A stretch of DNA of 64,000 bases. Source: an uncultured Victivallales bacterium (GTDB taxonomy: Bacteria > Verrucomicrobiota > Lentisphaeria > Victivallales > UBA1829). Position numbers and translations under genes: made by a program. Location: positions 1 to 64,000 of the forward strand of contig CALXRI010000009.1 of assembly GCA_944390795.1 (NCBI GenBank), in the 5' to 3' direction. The notes under the pieces are model-generated. The model was not told where the DNA came from and made no database searches. It worked only from the letters and a program-made list of their open reading frames with translations. Shown in pieces: positions 7,300-15,065 of this stretch (positions are counted from its first letter, which is position 1; each line of letters begins with the position of its first letter).

Positions 7300-8271
7300 T
7301 CAGGTTTTTGAAGTCAGAAGCATCGACTCGGCAACTTCATACAGGCAGGGTTCCCCCGAGGCGAAACGGCGGTATTCCTCAATCATGTATTCGGACATGC
7401 GGTGCACCTCGTCGTTCATGGAGCCCGCGATGTGCGGCGTAAGCTTCACATTGGGAAGCGTATAAAGCTTTGAACCGGCCGGCGGCGGCTCCGGATACGT
7501 CACGTCCAGCAGTGCGGTCAGATCGGAACGCTCCTCCAGAACCTGAATCATTTCCGGCTCGTTGACCTGCCGTCCGCGCCCGGTATTGATGAAAACGGCC
7601 CCTTCGCGCATGGAACGGAACAGATCTCCGTTCAGGACACCGACGTTGTCGTCGCGGTCCGGCAGATGGTTGCTGACCACCATCGCCGTGCGGAACACCT
7701 CCTCCAGGGACACCGTGCGCTTTTCCCTGCGGGAGGGAACCACAACCACGTTGACGCGGTATGCCTGCAGAAGCTTCTGCACCGTGTTCGAGATCGCTCC
7801 CGCCCCGATCAATGCGACGGTTTCGCCGTAAACGCCCCGTCCTGCCAGTTTGTGATTGAAGTATTCCGGAGCCGTCAGACTGCGCGAGGTGCGGAAGTAT
7901 CCCTTCAATCCGAGAATGATCTGGGCGACGCAGAATTCCGCCACGGGAATCGCGTTGGCGCACCAGGCGCTGAACACGCGGATTCCGCGTGCAAACAGCG
8001 GACGGGCGAAGTAGTCCGTTGCGCCCGCCGCATAGAACACGGCCTTCAGCGCGGGCATGCGTTCAAGAAGCGCGTCATCAAGCTGCACCATTCCCCAGGT
8101 GGAGAAAAGCACTTCGACATCGGCGAGCTTGCCGCTTTCCACATCCTCCGCGCTGTAAATTCCGGGCAGGAAATCGGTGATCGAGGCGATTTCCTGAATC
8201 TGCACGGGGGTGTAGACATAATCAATCTGCGAGGGATTCGCACTGAGAATCGCACTTTTGTATTTTTTCAT
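7300..8271 (-). CDS. D-isomer-specific 2-hydroxyacid dehydrogenase
   Basis: A 323-residue NAD-dependent dehydrogenase that interconverts 2-hydroxy and 2-keto acids. The catalytic domain is split around a Rossmann domain with VALIGAGAIS. The catalytic Arg lies in INTGRGRQVNE and the catalytic His in LTPHIAGS, with a Glu between (TYPEPPP). The start at 8271 is chosen because its ATG overlaps the stop codon of the ThuA-like gene (ATGA); an upstream frame extension of 45 codons lies inside that gene and is not expected to be translated. It forms a translationally coupled pair with the ThuA-like protein. The acid substrate is unknown. Confidence 0.87.
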   Translation of the reverse strand: MKKYKSAILSANPSQIDYVYTPVQIQEIASITDFLPGIYSAEDVESGKLADVEVLFSTWGMVQLDDALLERMPALKAVFYAAGATDYFARPLFARGIRVFSAWCANAIPVAEFCVAQIILGLKGYFRTSRSLTAPEYFNHKLAGRGVYGETVALIGAGAISNTVQKLLQAYRVNVVVVPSRREKRTVSLEEVFRTAMVVSNHLPDRDDNVGVLNGDLFRSMREGAVFINTGRGRQVNEPEMIQVLEERSDLTALLDVTYPEPPPAGSKLYTLPNVKLTPHIAGSMNDEVHRMSEYMIEEYRRFASGEPCLYEVAESMLLTSKT

Positions 8272-8936
8272 TTTCCCTTCTCCAGAAGATAATTGACGAT
8301 TGTCGCGACATTGGCGATCATGTCCGGATGCGATGTCACCGGCGGATAATGCCCCGGAATGAAACTGACCAGTTTCCCGCCCCACGGCGTGAGCGCCTCG
8401 CAGCACTGGACAAACGTCCCCTCCTCGATATGCGTTTCCATCAGGCGCATGCAGGGACAGGTGTTCTCCAGATTGGTATAGATTTCATCCTCGGGCAGAT
8501 CCATTTCGCGCAGCTTCCGCGCGAGCGCGTGCCGCGTCACGGAACGTTTCACGAAACAGGGTTTCTTCGGATGCGTGGAAGCGGGCGTTCCGTCCGGATC
8601 GTTCGGGCGGACCCAGCGTTCTCCGACCAGCGGACGCCACCAGTCCCACATCCAGAACGCCGCGCTTGAGCCGTGCAGCAGCAGGGCGCTGCCTCCGCGT
8701 TCCAGATAACGGCGGACCCGTTTTTCCGCCTCCGCGCCGGGATGCGGCTGTCCGCAGGTTGCACCGATCATGTTCAGGATCATCAGTTCGCAGTCCCGGT
8801 CCCAGTCTCCGTGTTCCAGCACATCCCACTCATTCTCGTAAAATGCGGTTTTGCTCTTCAGTTCCTCAGGCAGATGTTCGAAGATGACTCTGCCCGGATG
8901 CGCATCGTAATGATCGTCCGCGAAAAAATATATCAT
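8268..8936 (-). CDS. ThuA-like domain protein
   Basis: A 222-residue protein of the ThuA-like/type 1 glutamine-amidotransferase-like fold. It opens MIYFFADDHYDAHPG, with the EYLERGGSALLLHGSSAAFW-type segment (here RYLERGGSALLLHGSS, about residues 77-92) that marks the family. ThuA in Sinorhizobium takes part in trehalose catabolism by forming keto-trehalose; many relatives sit beside Gfo/Idh dehydrogenases, so sugar metabolism is likely. GGAGG lies four bases before the ATG. It is first of a pair with the D-2-hydroxyacid dehydrogenase (4-base overlap), about 80 bases after the Old Yellow Enzyme gene, so it may also be read from the upstream redox operon. Confidence 0.72.
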   Translation of the reverse strand: MIYFFADDHYDAHPGRVIFEHLPEELKSKTAFYENEWDVLEHGDWDRDCELMILNMIGATCGQPHPGAEAEKRVRRYLERGGSALLLHGSSAAFWMWDWWRPLVGERWVRPNDPDGTPASTHPKKPCFVKRSVTRHALARKLREMDLPEDEIYTNLENTCPCMRLMETHIEEGTFVQCCEALTPWGGKLVSFIPGHYPPVTSHPDMIANVATIVNYLLEKGK

Positions 8937-9018
8937 AAAACCTCCTGGAAAATTGAATTGCGGTTCAGGAAAGATAGTGCGGGTTTTCCATTAAACAAGC
9001 GTTTTCCCCGGAAAAAAA

Positions 9019-10461
9019 TCATCCTCTCGCCGCTTTCTTGATCTCGCGTAGCCGCGCGGCCTCAGGAAGACGCTTGTAAAAACTGTCGAGCGGATAGCAG
9101 CCGGAAATCATGCCGTTGCGCGGCGCGCTCGTGCAGTCGCCGAACGTCCGGCAGATCCGGCAGCGGTCGAGGCTCTTTCCGTTCAGGGAGTCCGCGCACA
9201 TCTCCGGATAGGAGAGCACCATCCGCCCGATTCCGGCGAAATCGGTCTCTCCATGCGCCACGGCGTATTCGGCCGCATTCGGCAGATACTCCTGCAGACA
9301 GGTGTAGCCGGAACCGACCACAAGCATCTCCGGACACCGTTTCTTGAGCTCCCGGACCGCCTTCAGGTGACGCGAGACGTTGTAGAGCGGATGCTCCGGC
9401 ATCAGATAGCCGTCGGACACGGGATAATACGCGGGACGCTGCATGTGGACGTTGTAGTAGGGACTTCCGATCGTCGCGCAGATGAGCTCCACGCCGTACT
9501 CCTCCATCATTTTCACGAAGCGGACCGTTTCCGCAAGTTCCGGGTCCATCTCCATACCGGAGCCGTCGCCGCCGAACGCGTAGGGATACGGTCCGCTCCA
9601 CTCCATCGGACGTCCGACGCCGTCGGGACCTTTGACGAACGGCAGGATGTCAAAGAGGCTGACACGCGCGGAGAGCGCAAGCCCCGGCGCCGCCTTCCGG
9701 ATGCTCTCGGCGATCTCGCGGAAGAAGCGGGTGCGGTTTTCAAACGAACCGCCGTACGGGCCGGGACGGTCGTACGCGGTCAGGAATTCGTGCCCGAGGT
9801 AGCCGTGCGCATGCTTGATGTCGACAAAATCGAATCCGGCCTTCTGCGCGATCACGGCGGCGTCGGCAAAATGGCGGACGATGTCGCGGACTTCGGCGTC
9901 GCTGACGACATTCGAGGCGTCATTGCCGAATTTTTTGTCCAGCAGCGGATGGGAATACGCCGTTTTCGATTCCAGAACATCGGCCTTGTTCGGATGGGAA
10001 TAGCGTCCGGAATGCGTCAGCTGCAGTCCGATCATCAGATCGTCGTTCCGTCCGAACCTGTCCTTGTGCGCCCGACGCATTTCCGCGCAGATCGCAGTCA
10101 GGGCTTCGGCTGTGTGCGGCGCGACCAGAAGCTGCCGCGGATTGCTCCTTCCGGAGTGCATGACGGCGGCCGCCTCGGTGCCGTACAGGAGCTTTGCGCC
10201 GCTGACGGCGAAATTGAGCCAGCGCCGATGCGTGAATTCGCTCGGAGTTCCGTCCGCCATGCAGTCCCAGCCCTCCATCGGGAGAATCGCCCAGCGGTTG
10301 CCGACCGTGCGTCCGCAGCAGGAAATCTTCTGTGCGAGCGCACTGGATCCGTCCGCCGGAACAGCGGGCGCGAGATTGATTTCGATGTGTTCGCCTTTCA
10401 GGTAGGAAGAGAACTCTTCCACCGTCTTGAATTCCGTCACTTTGCGGTAGGTGTTTGCCAT
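9019..10461 (-). CDS. NADH:flavin oxidoreductase, Old Yellow Enzyme family
   Basis: A 480-residue FMN TIM-barrel oxidoreductase that reduces activated C=C bonds. Recognisable parts are the HSGRYSHPNK loop (HAGR region of the family), DFVDIKHAHGYL with the catalytic His pair, and FLTAYDRPGPYGGSFENRTRF, the hallmark of the 2,4-dienoyl-CoA-reductase-like branch, split here. The C-terminus has clustered Cys (CRICRTFGDC, then a Cys in SGCYPLD), which may hold an iron-sulfur cluster, although the second FAD/NAD domain of dienoyl-CoA reductase is absent. It is the last gene of a four-gene operon (SDR, flavoprotein, XRE-cupin, this one), two bases after its neighbour's stop codon. Substrate unknown. 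Confidence 0.85.
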   Translation of the reverse strand: MANTYRKVTEFKTVEEFSSYLKGEHIEINLAPAVPADGSSALAQKISCCGRTVGNRWAILPMEGWDCMADGTPSEFTHRRWLNFAVSGAKLLYGTEAAAVMHSGRSNPRQLLVAPHTAEALTAICAEMRRAHKDRFGRNDDLMIGLQLTHSGRYSHPNKADVLESKTAYSHPLLDKKFGNDASNVVSDAEVRDIVRHFADAAVIAQKAGFDFVDIKHAHGYLGHEFLTAYDRPGPYGGSFENRTRFFREIAESIRKAAPGLALSARVSLFDILPFVKGPDGVGRPMEWSGPYPYAFGGDGSGMEMDPELAETVRFVKMMEEYGVELICATIGSPYYNVHMQRPAYYPVSDGYLMPEHPLYNVSRHLKAVRELKKRCPEMLVVGSGYTCLQEYLPNAAEYAVAHGETDFAGIGRMVLSYPEMCADSLNGKSLDRCRICRTFGDCTSAPRNGMISGCYPLDSFYKRLPEAARLREIKKAARG

Positions 10462-10463
10462 AA

Positions 10464-11000
10464 TCAGAACCTCTTTCCCTTGTGCAGATGCACGATGATG
10501 AGTTCAGTATCTTCAAGTGTTTCATAGGTATGCGGCAGAAGCGCGTCGAACTGGACCGACATGCCGCGTGTCAGATCGCAGGATTCGTTCGGCAGCGAAA
10601 CGCGCAGATGGCCCCTCAGCACCCAGCAGAGTTCGTAATCGTCCCGGTGAAGTTCGGGCGTGGAGAGTTTCGCGCCTTTCTTCGCGGCGGCGTGCATGCA
10701 GCGCATGTTCCCGTAGTTCACGCGGTCAAATTCGAAATCGCCGGATCGATAGCGTTCGGCGGTCACACGGTGCGACGTCCGGTTCTCCGCCAGGGAAATG
10801 AGATCGGAAAGCGTCAGTCCGAACACCCGCGCGATCCGGTAAAGCGTCTCCATTTCCGCCGTGTTCTGGTTGCGCTCGAGCTTCGAAATCACGCTTGCGG
10901 CAACACCGCTCCGGACGGAAAGATCCGCAATGCTCATATTTTCGCGCCTGCGCAGTTCCCGCAGAATCCCGAAGTCGCAGATCAGTTCCCGGGAGGTCAT
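10464..11000 (-). CDS. XRE family regulator with cupin domain
   Basis: A 178-residue one-component regulator. Residues about 12-66 are a helix-turn-helix of the XRE/Cro type (ADLSVRSGVAASVISKLERN), and residues about 100-178 a cupin ligand pocket (ELHRDDYELCWVLRGHLRVSL, then PHTYETLEDTELIIVHLH). The start at 11000 is chosen because its ATG overlaps the stop of the flavoprotein gene (ATGA). The gene lies inside the operon rather than at its edge, so it is made together with the enzymes and probably provides feedback by binding a pathway small molecule. No operator could be assigned with confidence. Confidence 0.86.
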   Translation of the reverse strand: MTSRELICDFGILRELRRRENMSIADLSVRSGVAASVISKLERNQNTAEMETLYRIARVFGLTLSDLISLAENRTSHRVTAERYRSGDFEFDRVNYGNMRCMHAAAKKGAKLSTPELHRDDYELCWVLRGHLRVSLPNESCDLTRGMSVQFDALLPHTYETLEDTELIIVHLHKGKRF

Positions 11001-12916
11001 GAGACAGCTCCTCCGTAGATTCCGCCTGCGCGGAAGTCGCTCCATACCGTTTCAAACCATCCGTCCGTCTCCGGAACCGGACGGCAGGCCGTCCATGAGA
11101 TTTCCGGATACCCGGATGCGCCGCGCCCGCAGATCATAAGCTGATCCCGGAAGGCGGTCTTTTCTTCGGCCATGCGCCACTTCGCATCCAGCGCGGGATG
11201 GATCTCGCGCCCGTCCTCCGAAAGCACGATCGAACCGCCGCGGGAACCGATGTAGTCGATCTGCATCAGGATGCATTCGAGATAATAGATGTGCGCGGTG
11301 CAGAGCTGGCGGTTGCGGAGCGCTTCGCAGAGTGACTGCGCATCCAGATTGCCGAGTCCGTCGCCGTTCAGCGCGGCGGCCTGCTGATACGCCTCGTCCA
11401 GCGCGGCCGTCACGTTTTCCGCGGAACGCACGAATGCGCCGGCGCGGCTCATGCGGCGCTGGATTGCGGCGCGCCCGCTTCTCCAGTCCAGAACGGCGGG
11501 AATCGCACGCTGCGTCCGCAGAAACGCAAGCTCCTTTTCCAGAAGGGTGTCGAACTGATCCGCCGGAAATGTGCTTTCCCGGTAGTTCGCCCCGATGAAT
11601 TCCGAAGCGCGGAATGCGCCGACCTGTCCGGCATTCAGCGCGGTCCCGCCGGGACGCGTCACGCCGTGGGAACCGTTCACTTCCCCCACCGGGAACAGGT
11701 GCTGCAGATTGACCGACTCCCACCAGAGGTTTCCGGCGAGTCCGCCGTTGTTGTGCTGGGCGCAGACCGCGATTTCCAGCATCTCCGATTCCAGACCGAT
11801 CCCGTGCTTCCGGTAAAGCTCGATCGCGGGCGCGTTCAGAATCGCAAGGCGTTTCAGCGGCGAATCCGCCAGTGCGCCGGAACGTTCCAGATACGTGCGC
11901 GTCTCCTCATTCAGCGTCTGAAAATCCAGATCGGACGGATCCGTGCGGTAGTCGAGCCAGACCCGCCGTCCGCGCTCGACCGTTTCGATGTAGGTGAAGA
12001 TGTCGATCAGCGAGGAGCCCGGCACATGGCCCGCGGCGAACGGCCATTGATATCCCTTGAGGAAAACGGCGTCGTACATCCCGGCGGGCGTCGCGAAATA
12101 TTCGCGCAGGAACTCCCGTTCGTCTCCGCCGTTCCGGTCCGTGGAGACAAAACGCGGCAGAACCTGCATATAGCTTCCCGACACATTCCAGCGGAACTTG
12201 ACCGAAGCGAGCCCGAACTGCGATTCGGCGAGATTGCATGCCTTCGCCCCGGCCTCCAGCGCCAGTCCGATCGCCCCCGTGTGCACTTTGGGGTAAACGC
12301 TCGTCTCATACAGTCCGCCGGGGCCGCCGACGGCGAAAACAATGTTCTCCGCCTGCACACATTCAAACTCTCCGTTGTCGCCGTTGACGAAAATGGCGCC
12401 GACGGTGCGTGTGCCTTCGGCGTCGGTCAGGAGCCTGACCGCCACGCGGTGTTCATAAACGGGAACCGCGCGGCGCTTGAGTTCGGCAGTCAAGGCAAGA
12501 CACATGTCGCGGGAGGTATAGGGTCCGCAGCTGGTCGCGCGGCGCTTCGGATCGTGATCCGTCTTGTAGCCGATGTACTGGCCGAAGGAATCGTGCGGGA
12601 ACGGCACGCCGAGCGTGACAAGATGCCCGAACGCAAGCGGGGAAAGCGCCGCTTCGACAAGCGCGATGTCTCCGTGGACGGCGCCTCCGGCGGCAAGATC
12701 GCGCGCCATCAGGACCGGCGAATCGGGTTCCGTCCCGTACATGCCGAGCTTGTAATAGGTCTGCTTGTCGCTCCCCGTGTTGATCGAGGTCCCCATCCGG
12801 AGCCCCTCGGTAAAAACGACGGTGTCCGCAACGCCGAGTGCGTGGAGCCGCACCGCGGCGGCCAGTCCGGAAGCGCCGCTGCCGATCACAAGCGTGTTGA
12901 CTCTGAGCGTTTCCAT
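10997..12916 (-). CDS. FAD-dependent oxidoreductase, fumarate reductase/SdhA-like flavoprotein
   Basis: A 639-residue flavoprotein of the FAD_binding_2 family. The dinucleotide fold is VIGSGASGLAAAVRLHALG at residues 10-28. The substrate region carries HTGAIGLALEAGAKACNLAESQFG split as usual, and the C-terminal part has the SdhA/FrdA/NadB signature LFPVGEVNGSHGVTRPGGTALN. It is longer than NadB and closer in size to fumarate or APS reductase A subunits, but no iron-sulfur or membrane partner is encoded here. It is second in the operon SDR, this gene, XRE-cupin, OYE (gap of nine bases, then a 4-base overlap). It probably dehydrogenates or reduces the same compound as the OYE. Electron partner unknown. 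Confidence 0.8.
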   Translation of the reverse strand: METLRVNTLVIGSGASGLAAAVRLHALGVADTVVFTEGLRMGTSINTGSDKQTYYKLGMYGTEPDSPVLMARDLAAGGAVHGDIALVEAALSPLAFGHLVTLGVPFPHDSFGQYIGYKTDHDPKRRATSCGPYTSRDMCLALTAELKRRAVPVYEHRVAVRLLTDAEGTRTVGAIFVNGDNGEFECVQAENIVFAVGGPGGLYETSVYPKVHTGAIGLALEAGAKACNLAESQFGLASVKFRWNVSGSYMQVLPRFVSTDRNGGDEREFLREYFATPAGMYDAVFLKGYQWPFAAGHVPGSSLIDIFTYIETVERGRRVWLDYRTDPSDLDFQTLNEETRTYLERSGALADSPLKRLAILNAPAIELYRKHGIGLESEMLEIAVCAQHNNGGLAGNLWWESVNLQHLFPVGEVNGSHGVTRPGGTALNAGQVGAFRASEFIGANYRESTFPADQFDTLLEKELAFLRTQRAIPAVLDWRSGRAAIQRRMSRAGAFVRSAENVTAALDEAYQQAAALNGDGLGNLDAQSLCEALRNRQLCTAHIYYLECILMQIDYIGSRGGSIVLSEDGREIHPALDAKWRMAEEKTAFRDQLMICGRGASGYPEISWTACRPVPETDGWFETVWSDFRAGGIYGGAVS

Positions 12917-12925
12917 AAACTCACC

Positions 12926-13696
12926 TCAGAAGCGTTCGATCGTCAGACCGCCGTCAATGTTGATGACCTGCCCGGTGGAGTATCCGAGCGACCCGGAAAC
13001 GAGCATTGCGACGGCGCGCCCGACATCGGCGGGTTCGCCCCAGCGTTTCTGGAGCGTCAGGCCGTCGGCGATCATCTTGTCGTATTTCGCGGCGACACAG
13101 CTTGTCATGTCGCTGCGGATCACGCCGGGGCGCAGTTCGTAGACGCAGATCCCAAGATCGGCAAGGCGCACCGCCCAGAGTTTGGTCGCCATCGCGACGC
13201 CCGCCTTGGAGAGACAGTATTCGCCGCGGTTGATGCTCGCATAGTCCGCCGAAACGGAACCGGTGTTGATGATGCAGCGGAATCTTCCGCTCCGGTTTCC
13301 GATCATGCGTTTCGCCGCCGCCTGCGTCAGGAAGAAGGGACCGCGCAGATTGATCCCGAGCACGCGGTTGAAGCTCTCCTCGCTCATCTCCAGCAGATCG
13401 GCGCGGACGTCCGGCGCGACGCCGGCATTGTTCACCAGCACGTCAAGCGCGCCGAAATCCGATTCGAATGCATCCAGCATCGCCTCCCGGTCGGCAGCGG
13501 AGGATACGTCGCAGCGGTAATAAGCGAATTTTCCCGGATGATTTTTCCGGAGTTCCGCGAGAAATTCCGCGCAGGAATCCGCTTCCGCGCGCCCGCAGAA
13601 GGCCACATTGCGTCCCGCTTCGGCAAGCGCTCTCACAATTCCGGCGCCGATCCCGCGCGCCCCGCCCGTCACCAGCACATTGCTTGATTCCATCAT
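12926..13696 (-). CDS. SDR family oxidoreductase
   Basis: A 256-residue classical short-chain dehydrogenase. The NAD(P) motif is GGARGIGAG near residue 11, then NNAGVAP, the catalytic Ser in INTGSVSAD and the Tyr-Lys pair in YCLSKAG. The C-terminal VNIDGGLTI ending is typical of 3-ketoacyl-reductase-like and sugar dehydrogenases. It begins with two adjacent ATG codons; GGAG lies eight bases before the first. It is the first gene of the redox operon, with an AT-rich upstream region holding an inverted repeat at 13728-13748. It would supply or remove a ketone for the OYE and flavoprotein steps; this is inference. Confidence 0.87.
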   Translation of the reverse strand: MMESSNVLVTGGARGIGAGIVRALAEAGRNVAFCGRAEADSCAEFLAELRKNHPGKFAYYRCDVSSAADREAMLDAFESDFGALDVLVNNAGVAPDVRADLLEMSEESFNRVLGINLRGPFFLTQAAAKRMIGNRSGRFRCIINTGSVSADYASINRGEYCLSKAGVAMATKLWAVRLADLGICVYELRPGVIRSDMTSCVAAKYDKMIADGLTLQKRWGEPADVGRAVAMLVSGSLGYSTGQVINIDGGLTIERF

Positions 13697-13727
13697 TTGA
13701 CAATCTCCTTTAAAAATTCTTACAGCA

Positions 13728-13748
13728 TATATTTAATAATAAAATATA
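13728..13748. promoter_or_regulatory. AT-rich inverted repeat upstream of the redox operon
   Basis: TATATTT (13728-13734) and AAATATA (13742-13748) are exact inverted copies around seven bases, about 30 bases before the SDR start. TTGAAA and TATTTT on the minus strand nearby could be the promoter. A regulator site is possible but not shown, because AT-rich DNA gives such repeats by chance. Confidence 0.3.
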
Positions 13749-13980
13749 GTTTTAGAGAAATATTTCAAGGGGTTCTTCTGATATTTTGCATTTTTTCCGG
13801 CGGATGTGAACCTCCGCCGTTCCACGATGAAAAACCGCTGTCTGCCCCGACTTTCCCTCCTGCCGCTCCGGAGACCGCATGATCCGGCAGTTTGCGGCGT
13901 TTTTTCTCCGAAACTCCGGGTTCGCGGTTATCCGGAAGACACCATATGTTTTGCAGCGCTTATTCTGAAGACGGCAAGAC

Positions 13981-14122
13981 AAATTCCCGCGATGCAAGCA
14001 TGCGCGGTATCAGGGATTTCGTCTGCCCCGACCGGTTTGCGCAGCTGGACCGCACCAGGACTCCCTGGAGAGCGCGAAGCAATTTCCGGCAATGCGGCGC
14101 ATCGCACTATCAACCTGATTTT
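13981..14122 (+). repeat. Dispersed structured repeat, copy B
   Basis: Aligns along its whole length with the minus-strand copy at 4171-4309. The core 13989-14105 has the same ends, GCGATGC and GCATCGC. The inner hairpin at 14032-14048 reads CCGGTT-TGCGC-AGCTGG; compared with copy A two stem pairs become G-U wobbles, so the stem is kept. A further 15-base inverted partner of its left end (14 of 15 matching) lies at 14203-14217 in the end of the IclR gene. Confidence 0.8.
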
Positions 14123-14174
14123 CTTGAATAAAATCAGCGGCAACCCTCACGCCGTATGCCATAACGGCATCGGC
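14115..14174 (-). terminator. Two hairpins downstream of the IclR gene
   Basis: GCCG-T-ATGCC (14151-14160) pairs with GGCAT-CGGC (14166-14174) with one bulge. CTGATTTT (14115-14122) pairs exactly with AAAATCAG (14130-14137). They lie just after the IclR stop codon on the minus strand and may end its transcript, although no clear T tract follows the first. Confidence 0.4.
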
Positions 14175-14196
14175 GGACGGCACTGCTGGAGCAATG

Positions 14197-14937
14197 TCAG
14201 AGCATCGCGGCAATTTCACGGGCCGCATCCCGGAGGAGAGATGCGTAGGAAAGCGTCTGCTCGCGCAGGTACAGCTCCGAACCTGAAACGCTGAGTGCGC
14301 AGAGAGCGGAAGCGTCCGGCAGCGTCACAGGCGCGGCAACGCAATACACGCCGCGCTCGTGTTCGCAGTCATCCACGGCGTACCCCTGCCGCCGGATTCC
14401 CGCAAGCTCTTTTTCCAGCGCGTCCGCATCGGTGATCGTGTTCTCCGTAAACGCCGTAAATTCAATTGAGCGGATGACGGCGCCCCGCTCCCGTTCGGGA
14501 AGAAAAGCCAGCATGGCCTTCCCGACACCGGTGCAGTAGAGCGGGCTGCTCTTCCCGATCATCGACCCCATCCGGACGGACCGGACTCCTTCCACCTTGT
14601 CGATATAGACCACCCGCGCATTTTCCATCCGTGCGAGATGCACGGTCTCATGCGTCCGTTCGGCCAGCGCGGCAAGGACCGGGTGCGCAATCCGGATCAG
14701 CGGATTCTGATTCGCCGCCAGACTGCCCAGGCGCGAGATCGCCGCCCCGAGACAGTAGCGCTGTTCCTGCTTCACCAGATACCCGCGTTCCGTCAGAAAC
14801 TTCAGCATCCGGAACACGGTGCTCAGCGGAATCCGTGTCATCCCGCTGATCTCGCGCCCCTTCAGTCCGTCACGGCTGGAGGCGATCAGCTCCAGAATCT
14901 CAAAGATTTTCGCAAAACTTTTTTCTCCGTCTTTCAT
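14197..14937 (-). CDS. IclR family transcriptional regulator of the galactonate operon
   Basis: A 246-residue regulator: an N-terminal winged helix (about 8-65; EISGMTRIPLSTVFRMLKFL is the recognition region) and a C-terminal IclR ligand domain (about 75-246) with YCTGVGKAMLAFL and DDCEHERGVYCVAAPV. It is divergent from the D-galactonate operon, with a 20-base palindrome in the shared promoter region, so it most likely represses that operon and perhaps itself until galactonate or a pathway intermediate binds. An AGGAC lies only two bases before the ATG, so translation may be weak. A GntR-type DgoR does this job in E. coli; here the family is different. Confidence 0.88.
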   Translation of the reverse strand: MKDGEKSFAKIFEILELIASSRDGLKGREISGMTRIPLSTVFRMLKFLTERGYLVKQEQRYCLGAAISRLGSLAANQNPLIRIAHPVLAALAERTHETVHLARMENARVVYIDKVEGVRSVRMGSMIGKSSPLYCTGVGKAMLAFLPERERGAVIRSIEFTAFTENTITDADALEKELAGIRRQGYAVDDCEHERGVYCVAAPVTLPDASALCALSVSGSELYLREQTLSYASLLRDAAREIAAML

Positions 14938-14975
14938 GTCCTGAAAATCCTTTCCGCGGAAAAAAGAAATTCCGC

Positions 14976-15012
14976 TTGCAATTTCATCGAAGACAATATA
15001 TAGTTATATTGT
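14976..15012 (+). promoter_or_regulatory. Galactonate operon promoter with overlapping operator palindrome
   Basis: TTGCAA (14976-14981), 17 bases, TATAGT (14999-15004). A perfect inverted repeat, ACAATATA (14993-15000), TAGT, TATATTGT (15005-15012), covers the -10 box. A repressor bound here would block RNA polymerase directly. It lies 56 bases from the start of the divergent iclR-type gene. Confidence 0.75.
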
Positions 15013-15065
15013 AAGAATTCAATCTCATATTATAAGAAAAAATATATTTTTCAGGAGTAATCATC

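Larger units (their letters stand above)
13697..14196. other. 500-base non-coding region
   Basis: Between the SDR gene and the IclR gene, both on the minus strand. The right part holds repeat copy B (13981-14122) and two hairpins (14115-14174). The left part (13697-13760) is very AT-rich with an inverted repeat and probably the SDR promoter. Open frames here run across the repeat on both strands and show no third-position bias between copies, so none is called as a gene. Confidence 0.6.
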
